Below, in pieces: positions 50,701 through 61,148 of a stretch of DNA of 64,000 nucleotides. The notes under the pieces were generated by a model. That model saw nothing but the letters and a program-made list of their open reading frames with translations, was not told where the DNA came from and ran no database searches. Position numbers and translations under genes: made by a program. Every line of letters begins with the position of its first letter. Positions within the stretch are counted from its first letter, which is position 1. Source of the DNA: Triglochin maritima (Eukaryota > Streptophyta > Magnoliopsida > Alismatales > Juncaginaceae); assembly GCA_963682175.1 (NCBI GenBank), contig OY821774.1, positions 46,824,201 through 46,888,200 on the forward strand, given 5' to 3'.

Positions 50701-52133
50701 AATTTTCACTTGGTTTCCATTCGCAACAATAACTAATTTGTCTAATATTCTTAAATTATTTTTCACATTATTTAGCATAGTGAGGTCCCCGGTCATATGA
50801 TCGGTAGCCTTGTAATTAATAATCCATCGTTTAATGTTTGATTGTGATGCTGAAAGGGCATGAATATGAATATCTAAGATATTTTCCATACCTGACATAT
50901 TACATGATCTAGGAGTGTGATTTTGCAAATAGTCATTTAGGTGACCCACCGGTGCACCTATTTGGTGCAGATCCGGAGCTCCAGATCCATACCCACGTTG
51001 TCCAGCTTCATGTCCACCAGATGGTCCAGATCTAAATCTTGCTACACCCACAAAACCTCAACCATGCCTATAGCTATGTTGCCCAACTTCAAGTCTAGTC
51101 CACCCCTTAGTCGGGTTGTGCGGTAGAGAGAAACTGATTGGGTGATCATGCGTATAAAAGTCATCTTTGTTTCCATATGTGCCATTCATGTTAGGGTTAG
51201 GGTTTGGTTCGTCTGAGCGGTCTCCGCCACCTCCGGGTTGGCTGGTGCTGCCGTCAGCGCTTTCATCGACCAGATTTGCTCGCGTGTTTCTGTCTCCATT
51301 TTTGGGTGGCCTGAGATGTGGAAAGATAAACCAACATGATTTTTTATTATTATGGCATTGTTTCTTACAGTTTTCGCAGTGTTCATTTGCTTTGTTTCCG
51401 AATCACTTTTTGTTGTTGTAGTTGTTGCCCTGAGCTTGGTTGCCACCGACGATGAAGGCTTGGCTGTCGGGAACCACACTGTTGGTGTTGGATGCCATAG
51501 TCTTCCTTCGAGTTTCCTCGCGCTGAACTAAATTTGTGATGGTGGCGAAGTTTGGTAGCTCCGACGCCATTAGGATTTGAGATCTTATTGCTTCATAACT
51601 TGGGTCCAACCCTACCAAGAATTGGGAGATCTGGTTTTGCTTGTATCGGAGTTGGATGGTTTTGGCGTCGGTTGTTGGGAGTTCATACACCCGCAGTTCG
51701 TCTCATTCTTCCTGAGAGTACCAAGGTACTCGATGATGGATGTATTGTTTTGCCACGTCTGGGATATTTCTTGCTTGATCTTGAAGACATGTGTGAAGTT
51801 TTCAGATTTTCCATAGTGTTCTTGGACTACGTCCCATAGTTCCTTCACACTTTCTTTGTACATGAAGATTTCTCCGATGTTTGGTTTCATAGAGGCAATG
51901 ATCCACGACATGACCTGGTGATCCATCGTTTGCCATTCCTCTTGCTTTGCTTCTGTCCCTACGCCTTCGGGTTTTTTCGGTTTTCCAGTGATGTGACCGA
52001 CTCTCCCCCGGCCACTGAGGGAAAGGGTCACCGCCTGAGCGCAAGAGAGGTAGTTTGTCCCGTTTAAGGACGTTGTGACATGGCTTTGGGGATGATTCAC
52101 CTCCGGGTGATTACCTCCAGTGTCGTTCGACAT
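47800..52133 (-). pseudogene. Gag-pol of element B, many stops and frameshifts
   Basis: Recognisable minus-strand pieces in order: gag from about 52133 (SLNGTNYLSCAQAVTL, a UBN2-type start), pre-integrase around 50450 (LWHKRMGHPS and CDICRFSKQTR), the integrase end around 49800 (ATYIINRLPS), reverse transcriptase from about 49300 (WIYKIKYHSNGQIERYKAKG) and RNase H (YSDADWAGS near 48260 and FCDNNAARHIA near 48030). The frame changes or stops many times between pieces, so no functional polyprotein remains. The gag start supports an Ale/Retrofit-type lineage. Confidence 0.88.
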
Positions 52134-52249
52134 GTTTTGGGTGTATTTTAGGATGGATGTTGACGACTGTTGTCTTCAACCCCCTTGGATGAGGTGAAGC
52201 CGATGAGGATCTCCGGGAAGAGTTTGAGGTTTGTATTTTTCAGATCAAT

Positions 52250-52261
52250 GCTCCAATACCA
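52250..52261 (-). other. Primer-binding site of element B
   Basis: TGGTATTGGAGC on the minus strand, directly next to the LTR. It differs at two positions from the TGGTATCAGAGC consensus, probably by mutation after insertion. Confidence 0.8.
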
Positions 52262-52506
52262 TATTAAATTTGGTACAAGAGATCAAAAACAAAGATTTGT
52301 ATATTGATTTATTGTGTTTTTTGTATATTACATGATGAGAGTATATATATAATCTTGTTTGATTACATAGCCATTGAGCTTATCAAATGATGATTGGATG
52401 TGTGTGATTTATTTCCTTGGATGTGGTTGACAATTCTAGAAGTTGTCATAACCGGAGATCTGATTGGGCTATGCTGAAGGTGAGCCTAACTGTCGTATTT
52501 TCAACA
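52262..52506 (-). repeat. 5' LTR of element B
   Basis: 245 bp, partner of 47544-47788; carries the outer TGTTGAAAATACG end on the minus strand next to the TAGCT duplication. Confidence 0.9.
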
Positions 52507-52742
52507 TAGCTATTTTGGAACCGTTTTCTACCTATAGAATGGGTCTTGAGAAATTCTACATCGTCATCGAAAAGAAAAGCAAGATAACAATTTTGATAAA
52601 TGGGACCATACGCAATGGACTCATGGCACATTGACGACACCACAAGAACGCAAGCTCCAAAAGCACGACTAAATCTAAGTGATAGATATGACAATGATGG
52701 GATGAGAAGTGTACTATTGTAGATGAGGAATTAACTACTTTT
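52507..52742 (-). other. Short spacer with an unassigned open frame
   Basis: The minus strand is open from about 52694 to the Copia insertion, including AFGACVLVVSSMCHESIAYG and FLFDDDVEFLKTH. I do not recognise it. The pre-insertion sequence gives a stop at the junction, so it may simply be chance or the end of an old gene fragment. Confidence 0.3.
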
Positions 52743-54367
52743 TGTTGACTTTTATGCCTTAATCATGTTTATTTTGATGATTATAGAAAATTTAATTTTA
52801 ATTCATGCACAATCAATTAATCTAGTGAAACACATTCCATGTTTATTATATATAGATGTATTGTGCATATCTTTATCTTGTTCGGTGCCAAGGACACAAT
52901 GGATCGATAATTAATGACTCAAGAAATGTAACCAAACCTAAAAAACACATGTATTTTTCATTTATTGAGTCTTAGGGATTGATTGTACACTTGACATAAT
53001 TGATAAGTAGAAATTTGCATCAATTCGGACGACTAAAGTCTCTTTCAGTCGTCCGAACCACCAAAATATTACTTCAGACAACACTCATTCAAACCCCAAT
53101 TCAGACGACTAAATTCTGTCCAGACGTTCAAATTCTTCAACAGAAACCAAGTTTTTGACCTGCCCAAATTCAAAAGACTAAACCATCTTTTAGTTGTCCG
53201 AATTATTTTTCTTGAATTTTCAAATATTTTTCGACCGATTTAAGCCTCGAACCTCCAATCTATTAACACCACAAATCCTGAAGTTGTTATTCTATATCCA
53301 AATGACTGTTGTGAGTCTTGGTCGTCTGATTTGGATGTGCCAAATCTTTTCGAACAACCAAACTCACTTTTGAGTCGTCCAAATTATTAATTTCGAACGA
53401 CCAAACTACATTTTTAGTCGTCCGAATTTTGATATCACTAGAGGTGTTTATACTAAATATAGTCGTTACTTTGATCAATATTTTGGACTTTATACATCGG
53501 CTATGTCCAACTTTGTCTCATTATACACACTTTTATTCTGAACGACTAGTGAACATTTCAGACACCTAATCTTTAGTGTTTCAGACGACCAAAACTACCT
53601 TCAGTTGTCTGAATTCTATCACATTGGGAAGTAATTTTCTTGAAGCCAAATTTAGATTACTAAAATCTAGTTAATCGTCCTAACGTGTCCAGACCATTCA
53701 ATTAGGACAACTGGTGGCCTATTTCAGTTGTCCGAATTCTATTGATTGTTAGATTAGATTTTCACTCTCTTATCCAAACTTCACCAAAACACCCCCAAAC
53801 ATTTTCCAACGATTATGAAACTTTGAGATCCTATAAATATGTGTTCTTACACTCATTTGAGCATCAATTATCATCCTTTTTCATTAGTATCCAAGTGCTT
53901 CAACTCCAAACCTTCAAGTTACATCTTTTACTCTCTACACCATTACTCAAAGGTTAAATCTCACACTTGTGTTCTTTATTTTATATTCAAATCAAGTGTA
54001 TCAAGTTAGAGTGTTTGTATTGTGATTCTACTACTTCCTATCCTAGAGTAACAAATGTTGTAAAGCTTCGGGAGAAAGCTACTCTCTCGAGTTGTAAGAA
54101 GAGAATCAAGTTTGGCGATGATTGTTCGTGAAGTTGCTTTCTAAAGACTTGATCCCGACTCAGACGGAGATCAGATTAGTGAGGACATGGTGATCGAACG
54201 ATACTTGCAATAGAAGATTAAGACATGGTTGGAGTGCCAAACCTGTATAAAAATCTCTAGTGTCCTTATAGTTTGCATATATCTCTACTTGTCTGTTTTT
54301 ATTTCTGTTGCACCATCTGTATCAGAGAATTAGTTTGTGATTAGTTAAGAGGTCATCGATCCCAACA
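52743..54367 (+). repeat. Solo LTR (1625 bp), Sirevirus/SIRE-like, with hairpin modules
   Basis: It starts TGTTGACTTTTATG and ends ATCGATCCCAACA, with perfect 5-bp flanks CTTTT at 52738-52742 and 54368-54372 and no primer site after it, so it is a solo LTR. The TGTTGACTTT start, long length and a GCACCATCTGTATCAGAG block near the 3' end resemble SIRE/Maximus LTRs. A TATA box (CTATAAATA, about 53832-53840) follows about 700 bases of hairpin modules. Confidence 0.85.
53015..53735. repeat. Array of TTCGGACGACT hairpin modules in solo LTR
   Basis: At least six modules of the type TTCGGACGACTAAA ... TTTAGTCGTCCGAA, with arms of 10-14 bases and 8-20-base loops, in varying states of decay. They lie directly upstream of the LTR TATA box. 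Confidence 0.8.
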
Positions 54368-54372
54368 CTTTT

Positions 54373-54768
54373 TGCCAAATAACTTAAGATATCCTAAATT
54401 TCCTTCAAATACACATTATTTCATAGTATGGCCTTGCCTTTTATTTACGTACTATTTACTATAGTTTCATTTCATCGCTTCGTTTGGTTAATCCAGGTTG
54501 ATGTTGTTCCTCTTTTAGAATTTCATATAAAAAACTTTGATTAAATAGAAAGGTATTTGTGATATTATGAAATACTAAAACGTATTAGTCATATTTCAAA
54601 TTACTTGAAGAATATGTATGACAATTTTCCATTACATATTTGGTGTCAAGTTCTATTTGAGACAATTGTAGTTTTCTAAGGGTATTAAACATAATACCCA
54701 TGATTAATTTAGTGAATCAAATTGCGATCAACAGTGACACATTTGCCACCAGATTCTTCTTCAACTAA
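54373..54768. other. Intergenic stretch without a recognised feature
   Basis: AT-rich, between the solo LTR and the Harbinger end. Nothing was seen. Confidence 0.5.
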
Positions 54769-55276
54769 GAGCACCCTTAACGGGTGCTCTTTGCTCGGGC
54801 GCACGGGAAGGGCGCCCGAGTTGCCCTCCCTTAACGGGAGGGCGCGCGCCCAGGGCGCCCGGGCGGGGGGCCACGTGCCCCCCCCCCCCCCCCCATTCGT
54901 CCCAATTTTTTTTTGTTTTTTTAAAGAAAAAAGATTATTTATATATAATTAGGATAATGTATTAATTAGGTAAATTGAATTAAATTAATTAGGTATTGAA
55001 AATTAATTGAAAAAATATTTTATGATTAATTAACTTTTTTTTGATTTATTTAGATAAAAGTAAAATTAAAAAATCGTAAACAAAATAAGAAATAGTAGTA
55101 CAATACTCATACACTTTGGAAACAAAATACAATACAAATACAGAATACGAAATACAACAGAAATAAGGAAAGGAAAGACAGTCCTCCTACGGATACAGAA
55201 TTTAAACTACCACAATACTGATAAACTACAACAGACATATTGATATTACAAATGAAAACATGAGCACCTACAAATA

Positions 55277-56474
55277 TCATTGTGTTTTAGCCCACTCCTT
55301 GAGTTCAGCAAGTGTTTTTTTATCGAATTCGTCATTGTTTTCCTTCTTCATCAGAGCAAATAGGACATCAAATTTCTTGCTGTTGAGTTCCCTTTGGAAA
55401 TTCGCCTCAACTTCGATGTGTTTCCTCTTCACCCGTTCTTCGTAACACAAGTATTTTTCCTCTTTCACTTTTGCGCTATATTCAATTTGTTTCCCCAGTT
55501 CTAACATATCAGGATTAAGTTGTGCCTGAAATTGTTGTTTCCCCTTATTTTTTAAGCTTTTTTAACACCTTCAGGACGAGGACATGTTCGAACACCATTT
55601 CATCTGTTGACGGTGTTGCGTGACTCCCATCGTCGTCGATGCTTTTTCTTTTCCCGCTGCTAAAACTCTCCAGACTTTCTACAACGACATTTCCGGTGGG
55701 AAGTCCAAGCGCAACAGACTCCCATTTAGGGTACCTGCGTAACAAAAACCACACATACGTGTACTGAAATTTGGCGTTGTGTGTCCGTTCGTAGATGGTG
55801 TGCGCATCATGGATGACATCGTCCTCGTTGTAACCACTTCTCTTCCTCCGCACCACCTGGTCGAAGCAACTAACCCATTGGTTCACAGATGATGATGTAC
55901 TCCTCCATCGCCCCTTCAATGATTCATCGTTACGCTCTAGTGCACCTGGCTCGCCTGAGTCATTGAAGATGCGCTCCACATGTCTCCAGAAGGACTTCAT
56001 TTTTTGGTTTGTCCCAACCACAACATCGCCACTTACAGCCATGTAAGCCGAGACGAGTCGTTGATCCTCTTGTGTGGACCACGATTTTTGCGACCTCATC
56101 GTCGCGGTTTTGCGTGTTCCCTCACGACTTGTAGGTTGAACGACATTTTCGTCATTCACATCAGGTGTAATGCGGCTTGCATTTCCACTACTTTCGCCAC
56201 TTAGGAGGTGAGTATACATACTCATTGGGAATTGGGTTTGGCCTTCTTCCTGAGTTGGCGGTTGGTATTGATTGTGCGGGTAGTACCCTGGGTGTGGGAA
56301 AAATTGGTTTTGTTGGGACGGGTGGAATCTTGGTTGTTGGGTAAATTGGCTTTGGTATAACAGGTGGAATCCTGGTTGTGGAACATTTTGGTAGGGGAAA
56401 AAGTGTTGGGTTGCGGGTGGACGACGTGGAGATCGTCGGTACTCTGGTGAACCATTGTCTTCTAAAGAGGACAT
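55277..56474 (-). pseudogene. Harbinger ORF1, Myb/SANT-like DNA-binding partner, frameshifted
   Basis: It starts at ATG 56474. The N terminus is rich in P, Q and F (repeated QPGF and HPGY motifs). A trihelix/Myb-like region around residues 125-240 begins KSWSTQEDQRLVSAY and includes ESLKGRWRS. In the family this protein helps the transposase enter the nucleus and bind DNA. After residue ~290 the frame shifts: the conserved RPEGVKKA piece lies in another frame and a coiled tail (ending AELKEWAKTQ, 55277) in yet another, with small indels at A-runs near 55540-55575. It is therefore broken, but only near its C terminus. Confidence 0.8.
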
Positions 56475-56557
56475 TGTGAGATTATGGTGGAAGAAGTAAG
56501 ATCGGAATAGAGGTGAGTAGAGAATTTAGGTGGTTGGGGTATATATATTCAAGTAGT

Positions 56558-56840
56558 CACGCGCATACTGTAGGTCCTCGATCCAATCGTCTCGTCTTTT
56601 GTGAGTCACGTGCATACTGTAGGTCCTCGATGCTTGAGAAGTCCAAGCCTCGATGCAATCGTCTCGTCTTTTGTGAGTTACGCGCATACTGTAGGTCCTC
56701 GATGCTTGAGAAGTACATGCCTCGATGCAATCGTCTAGTCTTTTGTGAGTCACGCGCATACTGTAGGTCCTCGATGCTTGAGAAGTCCAAGCCTCAATGC
56801 AATCGTCTTGTCTTTTGCCTAGTCACGCGCATATTGTAGG
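56558..56840. repeat. ~72-bp tandem repeat, about 4 copies
   Basis: Units begin GTCACGCGCATACTGTAGG and end CGTCTTTTGTGA. The first unit is shortened, followed by two full units and a diverged last unit. The array fills most of the gap between the divergent Harbinger genes, where a shared promoter would lie. Open frames across it on both strands are artefacts of the repeat. Confidence 0.9.
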
Positions 56841-56902
56841 TTACTTCTCACAACTATAAATGTACTCCTCCTGGTTGGTTCTCTCTCATTCATCTACGAA
56901 CA

Positions 56903-58192
56903 ATGTCTTCACCCGATAAGTCTTCCAGTTCGAAGTCTTCATCATCTTCAACATCCAATGACGAAGTTTACGACCAAGTGTTGAACTGCTTAACGGAGTA
57001 TGTCTCCCAAGTGGTGGACCGACGTCCTAAGAGGCGCAGAAGGCGAACTTCGAACCCAGATAGAGATAGGGAGCTTGGTTACAACTGTTTGATTGCCGAT
57101 TATTTTTCTAACGACCCTATTTATCCTGACAACATTTTCAGGAGAAGATTTAGGATGTGAAAGCATGTCTTTCTTCGCATTGTGAGTGTCATTAAGGCGT
57201 CTGATGCCTTCTTCCAACGTAATTCAGACGCCACCGGTAGGATGAGCATCTCTGGCCTGCAGAAATGTACCGCGGCGATTCGTATGCTAGCGTACGGTGT
57301 TGTGGTTGATGAGGTGGACGAATACTTGAGGCTAAGCGAATCCACGGCAAGAAACGCACTTGAAAAATTCTGCGATGGTGTAATTAACAACTTCGGCGGT
57401 GAGTACCTCCGAAGACCTAATGCAAATGACCTAACACGACTACTTCACGTTGGTGAGCAGCGTGGGTTCCCAGGAATGATGGGAAGTATCGATTGGATGC
57501 ACTGGGTGTGGAAAAATTGTCCGGTTGCTTGGAGGGGACAATATCAAGGGCGTAGTGGCAATGTAACTCTTGTCCTCGAGGCAGTGGCGTCGGCTGACTT
57601 GTGGATATGACACTCGTTTTTTGGCACACCAGGTTCATGCAATGACTTAAATGTCTTGCAACGATCTCCGATTTTTGACGACGTAATGGAAGGACGAGCT
57701 CCACCTGTGAATTTTGATGTAAACGGTTCTCGATATAATATGGGATATTATCTTACTGATGGTATTTATCCAAAATGGGCAGCATTCATTCCGTCCATCG
57801 TTCATCCACAAACACCGAATGACAGGTTATTTGCTGAATGACAAGAAGCAGCACACAAAGATGTAGAACGTGCATTTGGAATCTTGCAAGCGCGGTTCGC
57901 GATAGTGAAGAAGCCATATTTTGCATGGAGTAAGATTGTATTTAACAAAATAATGACAGCTTGCATTGTAATGCATAATATGATAGTGGAGGATGAACGT
58001 GATTCTTTCGGTAATTTTGGAGATTGGAACGAATTTATTGAGGATCAACATGGAAATTCCGTGAACGACGCGGTTCGGTATTCCACTGACCGTATAGTGG
58101 ATATTACAAGGTCCTTGAGAATCCAAGAGTTGATTGGATGTGATTGCATGCTAATAAATCACATCTGTCATCGTTATCCTCATTACTGTTAG
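56903..58192 (+). pseudogene. Harbinger DDE transposase (Plant_tran family) with three in-frame TGA stops
   Basis: One frame runs from ATG 56903 to the stop at 58190 with TGA codons at 57158, 57608 and 57837. The protein has a serine-rich start, a YPDNIFRRRFRM block, a helix-turn-helix-like region and the DDE core: GSIDWMHWVWKNCP (first D, near 57490), TPGSCNDLNVL (second D, near 57642) and HKDVERAFGILQARF (E, near 57866). All three catalytic residues are still encoded. The stops sit where relatives usually have tryptophan (LWIW and FAEWQEA contexts) or arginine, so each is explained by one C-to-T or G-to-A change. No frameshift was seen. The enzyme would cut at TWA targets; this copy cannot make it. 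Confidence 0.88.
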
Positions 58193-58742
58193 AAACATTA
58201 GTTGCCATCTAACGACCAACTTGAATTATCAAAGTCAAAAGTCATTCAACCGTAAATAAAATATGATATGACTGGCCTATAAAACGAGTAGTGTGGGCGT
58301 GTTTCGTTGACATTTGTACATAACGCCTCAAACAAAAACAACACACAATGAAATATGATAACAACGAATTCCACACTAAGAAAAAGATTGATATTCACTC
58401 TAGATGTTGATTTGCTACCTAACTTCATAAAAAACAATTGCTCAAGTTGTGTGCATTATTAATTACCATCACAAATATTAGAAAATAGTAGGACTTGTAT
58501 TGGACATACATTGAATTATTGGATGAGTTTAGTATTATAAAGCATATGCTACGATAAAAACAAAAGTAGGGTCTTCTAAACTAAGGTCAATTGGTGCTGC
58601 CTCGTGGAAGTGGAAGTAAATCTGGGTTCTATTTCTACGTGCAAGTTGGGTTCTAAATATTTTAATATTTTTTCTTCCGAAAGTAATTAGTTTGGTCCAT
58701 TGAAAAAAATATTGTTTGCACTTTAAATAGCAACCATTCCCG
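58193..58742. other. Stretch after the Harbinger transposase
   Basis: AT-rich. I looked for the right Harbinger end (reverse complement of the left end) and did not find it. No gene was seen. Confidence 0.5.
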
Positions 58743-59322
58743 CTTGAATTTTGTTGACACACGGTTATCTTTGACGATAAAATCAAATCTAAATTCCAAA
58801 TTTAAAAAAAAATCTAAACCGTAGATCTTGATTAAGGGTGAGCAATCAGTCCGACCCAGATCGGCTCCGGACCTCGGACCGAAGACCGGACCGGTCCAAA
58901 ACCGGTTTTTTACCTTAAAATTTAAAAAAAACAGACTGGTCGGGACTGGACCGGACCGGAACCGAATTGGCTCTGGATCCCGGACCGAAGACCGAACCAG
59001 TCCAGTCCGATCCAAACAACCAGACTAGACCGGTTGTTGCTCACCCCTAATCTTGATCTACAACATATGTATATTAAGATCATCGAAAATCATATAATCT
59101 GAAACACGTTTTATATAATATTTAGATATGTAAAAATGAACGTACTACATTTATTAAAAAACTTGATTTCTAGATCTTATATGAAACGATTTTCAAATTT
59201 TATGATTTTCGGCGTCCTTAATTTACATATATTGTAAATCAAGATCTACGGTTTGAATTTTCAATTTAGAGTTTAAATTTTATTTTATCACAAAACACAA
59301 CTGTGTGTCAACATAATTTAAG
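58743..59322. repeat. Long foldback element, interrupted by a hAT-type MITE
   Basis: If the MITE at 58833-59049 and one copy of its target are removed, the remaining ~355 bases form a long imperfect inverted repeat. CTTGAATTTTGTTGACACAC pairs with GTGTGTCAACATAATTTAAG at the outer ends, and CCGTAGATCTTGAT with ATCAAGATCTACGG further in. The tip is near 59155. It is non-coding. Confidence 0.75.
58833..59049. mobile_element. hAT-type MITE (217 bp), same family as 15246-15493
   Basis: Ends TAAGGGTGAGC and GCTCACCCCTA, with perfect 8-bp flanks ATCTTGAT at 58825-58832 and 59050-59057. The interior again has CGGACCGAAGACCG and GGACCGG motifs. It shares termini and composition with 15246-15493, so the two are one family. 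Confidence 0.92.
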
Positions 59323-60041
59323 TGTAGATCTCTCGTCCAAATAAAATTACAGGAAATAAAACACAACCACACAAAGCAATAACAACCCAATTTTAAAAAA
59401 ACTCAGATTAAAACAAATTTAAAGTATTAATTTAACGTCGGTGCAACAAATTAATTACAATCTGAGGACAAACGAAGTGGTCACAATGGATGACGATGTC
59501 ATAAACATAAATATGAGGGTTTCGCAATAGCATGAAACTAAATATGGAAAATTGTTGAGGTATTTGAAGGAAGTAGTCCATAAAAACACTAATCTTGAAT
59601 TACAGTGTGACCCTTTCGAACATGTCTCATACCTTGTCAGGTTATTTTCGTATTGGTCTCAAACCCCTTTTGAACATAAGAATACGGGAGGAAAACTGAA
59701 AATCATGAAAAAATCTGACGGAAACCGAAAGAAAGAAAAAATCCGAGCAAATCTCAAAACAACTTGGTTAAGGGTAATACTATTTAAAATGAAATTAAAT
59801 ACCACCAGAACTTCGCAAAGACAATCTTCAGCACACAAGGTATACAAAAACAAACTGCAATACATGTTTTTTTCTCAAACCATCACTCTTGACAACTTCT
59901 TTCTTTGTATAGCAAATCAACACCACAATACCACAAAAATAACATTTGCAAAGTATTCCACAAACATATACATAGTATATAGTTTTCTCGACTTATATTA
60001 GATTGAGATTGTAGTTTTAACTTGAAAACCAACATGCATTA
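59323..60041. other. 3' flank of kinase copy 3
   Basis: 59785-60041 matches the region 3' of kinase copy 2 (about 34925-35191), including AAATGAAATTAAATACCACC and TAGATTGAGATTGTAGT. The first part has no recognised feature. Confidence 0.6.
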
Positions 60042-60608
60042 TCACCTTCCTTCAACTCCAAGACTTATCTTCTCATTGTCTTCGTTAGTAATAGCAAAAG
60101 AGCTGGTTCCTTTGGTTTCGTCCGACTCATCAAAATGCCAATCAGATAAGTAGGAAGGTCTAGAAGTGACATATTCGATCTCGACATCTCCCACGAGCAT
60201 TTCTACCACGCGAGACATTGTTGGTCGGAGCAAGGGATTTACTTGGGTGCATAAGAAAGCCACACCGATCACTCGAAAAACTTCGTCTTTGTTGAATGAT
60301 GCTAGTGTTGGATCTAGCATTTCAAGATCACGCTTCTCTTCGTGGAGTTTCCAGGCCTCGTAACAAGAAAAACAACATTTGAATCTATCTTCGATAATTA
60401 CTTGGATAGGGAATGTAAACTTAAATATATTGGGCAGAGACCATGGCTAAATATATTTTCATCATTGAAGAAAAATTTAGCTATCGGTAGAAGAAAGGAG
60501 ATCAGATGATACCCATTCAAGAAGATACATCTTAACTTCATCGAACTTATTACTAGTGTTTGGCCTCCCGCACAAAATCTCAAAAGCAACTACCCCAAAA
60601 CTAAATAC
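60042..60608 (-). pseudogene. Malectin-LRR receptor kinase copy 3, 3' end, broken by a Copia insertion
   Basis: The last exon (60356-60042, 315 bases, same length as in copy 2) encodes the kinase C-lobe end with [18 protein letters not shown] and [11 protein letters not shown] motifs. The penultimate exon begins inside the kinase domain and is cut off at 60608, just after the residues [13 protein letters not shown] on the minus strand, where element C starts. Intron sequence between the two exons is nearly the same as in copy 2, so the duplication is fairly recent. Upstream exons, if they exist, lie beyond the window past the insertion. It probably makes no functional kinase, although this cannot be proved without the other side. 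Confidence 0.9.
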
Positions 60609-61027
60609 TGTTAAAGATCCAACATCAACCCAAGCCCAATAAATTATTACTTAAGCTAATTATAAGTCCAACCCACTAAGCCCAATTTCTAGAGAATTCA
60701 TACTCTAGATGTTTCTTCATTATCTATCACTATGAAACTTCCTAGAAGATTCAAAGTGAAGAAATCTCAACTCTTCTACAAGCTTCCATTCACACCTATA
60801 AATAGGGGTGTAATCTCCCATTTCAACTCATCCAAGTGAAGAGTTCTCTACCACACAAAGAGTGAGTTTTGTGTAGTAGTGTGAGAGTGTAGTGTAGTCC
60901 TTGTGTAGTAAAGTGTGAGTGAGAGTCTTGTAGTGAGGAAAAGAGTCTTGTAGTGAGTTGTATTATAACAACATTGGTTGTGCAATACAAGTATCATTTT
61001 TCCTCTCTACTTATTTTCTTCTCAACA
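60609..61027 (+). repeat. 5' LTR of element C (419 bp)
   Basis: It starts TGTTAAAGATCC and ends TTCTCAACA. It contains a TATA box (CTATAAATA, 60796-60804) followed by a GTGTAGTAGTGTGAG-type repetitive stretch, probably the start of the transcript. Confidence 0.9.
60796..60804 (+). promoter_or_regulatory. LTR TATA box (element C)
   Basis: CTATAAATA in the middle of the LTR, the usual U3 promoter position. Confidence 0.6.
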
Positions 61028-61029
61028 AT

Positions 61030-61042
61030 TGGTATCAGAGTC
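61030..61042 (+). other. Primer-binding site of element C
   Basis: TGGTATCAGAGTC, matching the initiator tRNA-Met 3' end for its first eleven bases, two bases after the LTR. Confidence 0.88.
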
Positions 61043-61148
61043 AGGTTTGTGGTGATCGTCCGTCGAAAACCACAAAGTCGAAGCCCTGTTGGAGGAGTTG
61101 AAGATCACGCTGAAGGAGTTGGTTCAATTAGTTCGAAACCAAAAGGTG

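Larger units (their letters stand above)
47544..52506 (-). mobile_element. Complete but dead Copia retrotransposon (element B, Ale/Retrofit-like), 4963 bp
   Basis: Two 245-bp LTRs (47544-47788 and 52262-52506) in direct orientation flank a minus-strand internal region. The target duplication TAGCT is perfect (47539-47543 and 52507-52511). By eye the LTRs differ at roughly 13-15 positions, about 6 percent, so the insertion is not recent. The primer-binding site adjoins the right LTR. The inner LTR ends read AATA rather than the usual ACA. The internal region encodes gag, integrase, reverse transcriptase and RNase H in fragments. Confidence 0.92.
54769..58192. mobile_element. PIF/Harbinger transposon, decayed, right end not found
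   Basis: The left end GAGCACCCTTAACGGGTGCT is a terminal-repeat-like palindrome preceded by TAA, a Harbinger-type 3-bp target. Next comes a GC-rich subterminal tract with several short dyads and an 18-base poly-C run. Inside are the two genes typical of the superfamily in divergent orientation: a Myb/SANT-like protein (minus) and a DDE transposase (plus). No matching right terminal repeat was found within 700 bases after the transposase, so 58192 is only the end of the coding homology. Confidence 0.8.

Noticed and set aside
56513..56839. Repeat-containing open frames on both strands
   Set aside because: They are products of the 72-bp tandem repeat, whose length is a multiple of three; frames exist in several registers and none resembles a protein.
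56903..58192. In-frame TGA codons as recoding (selenocysteine)
   Set aside because: Land plants lack selenocysteine insertion, and the stops sit at tryptophan or arginine positions of a decayed transposon.
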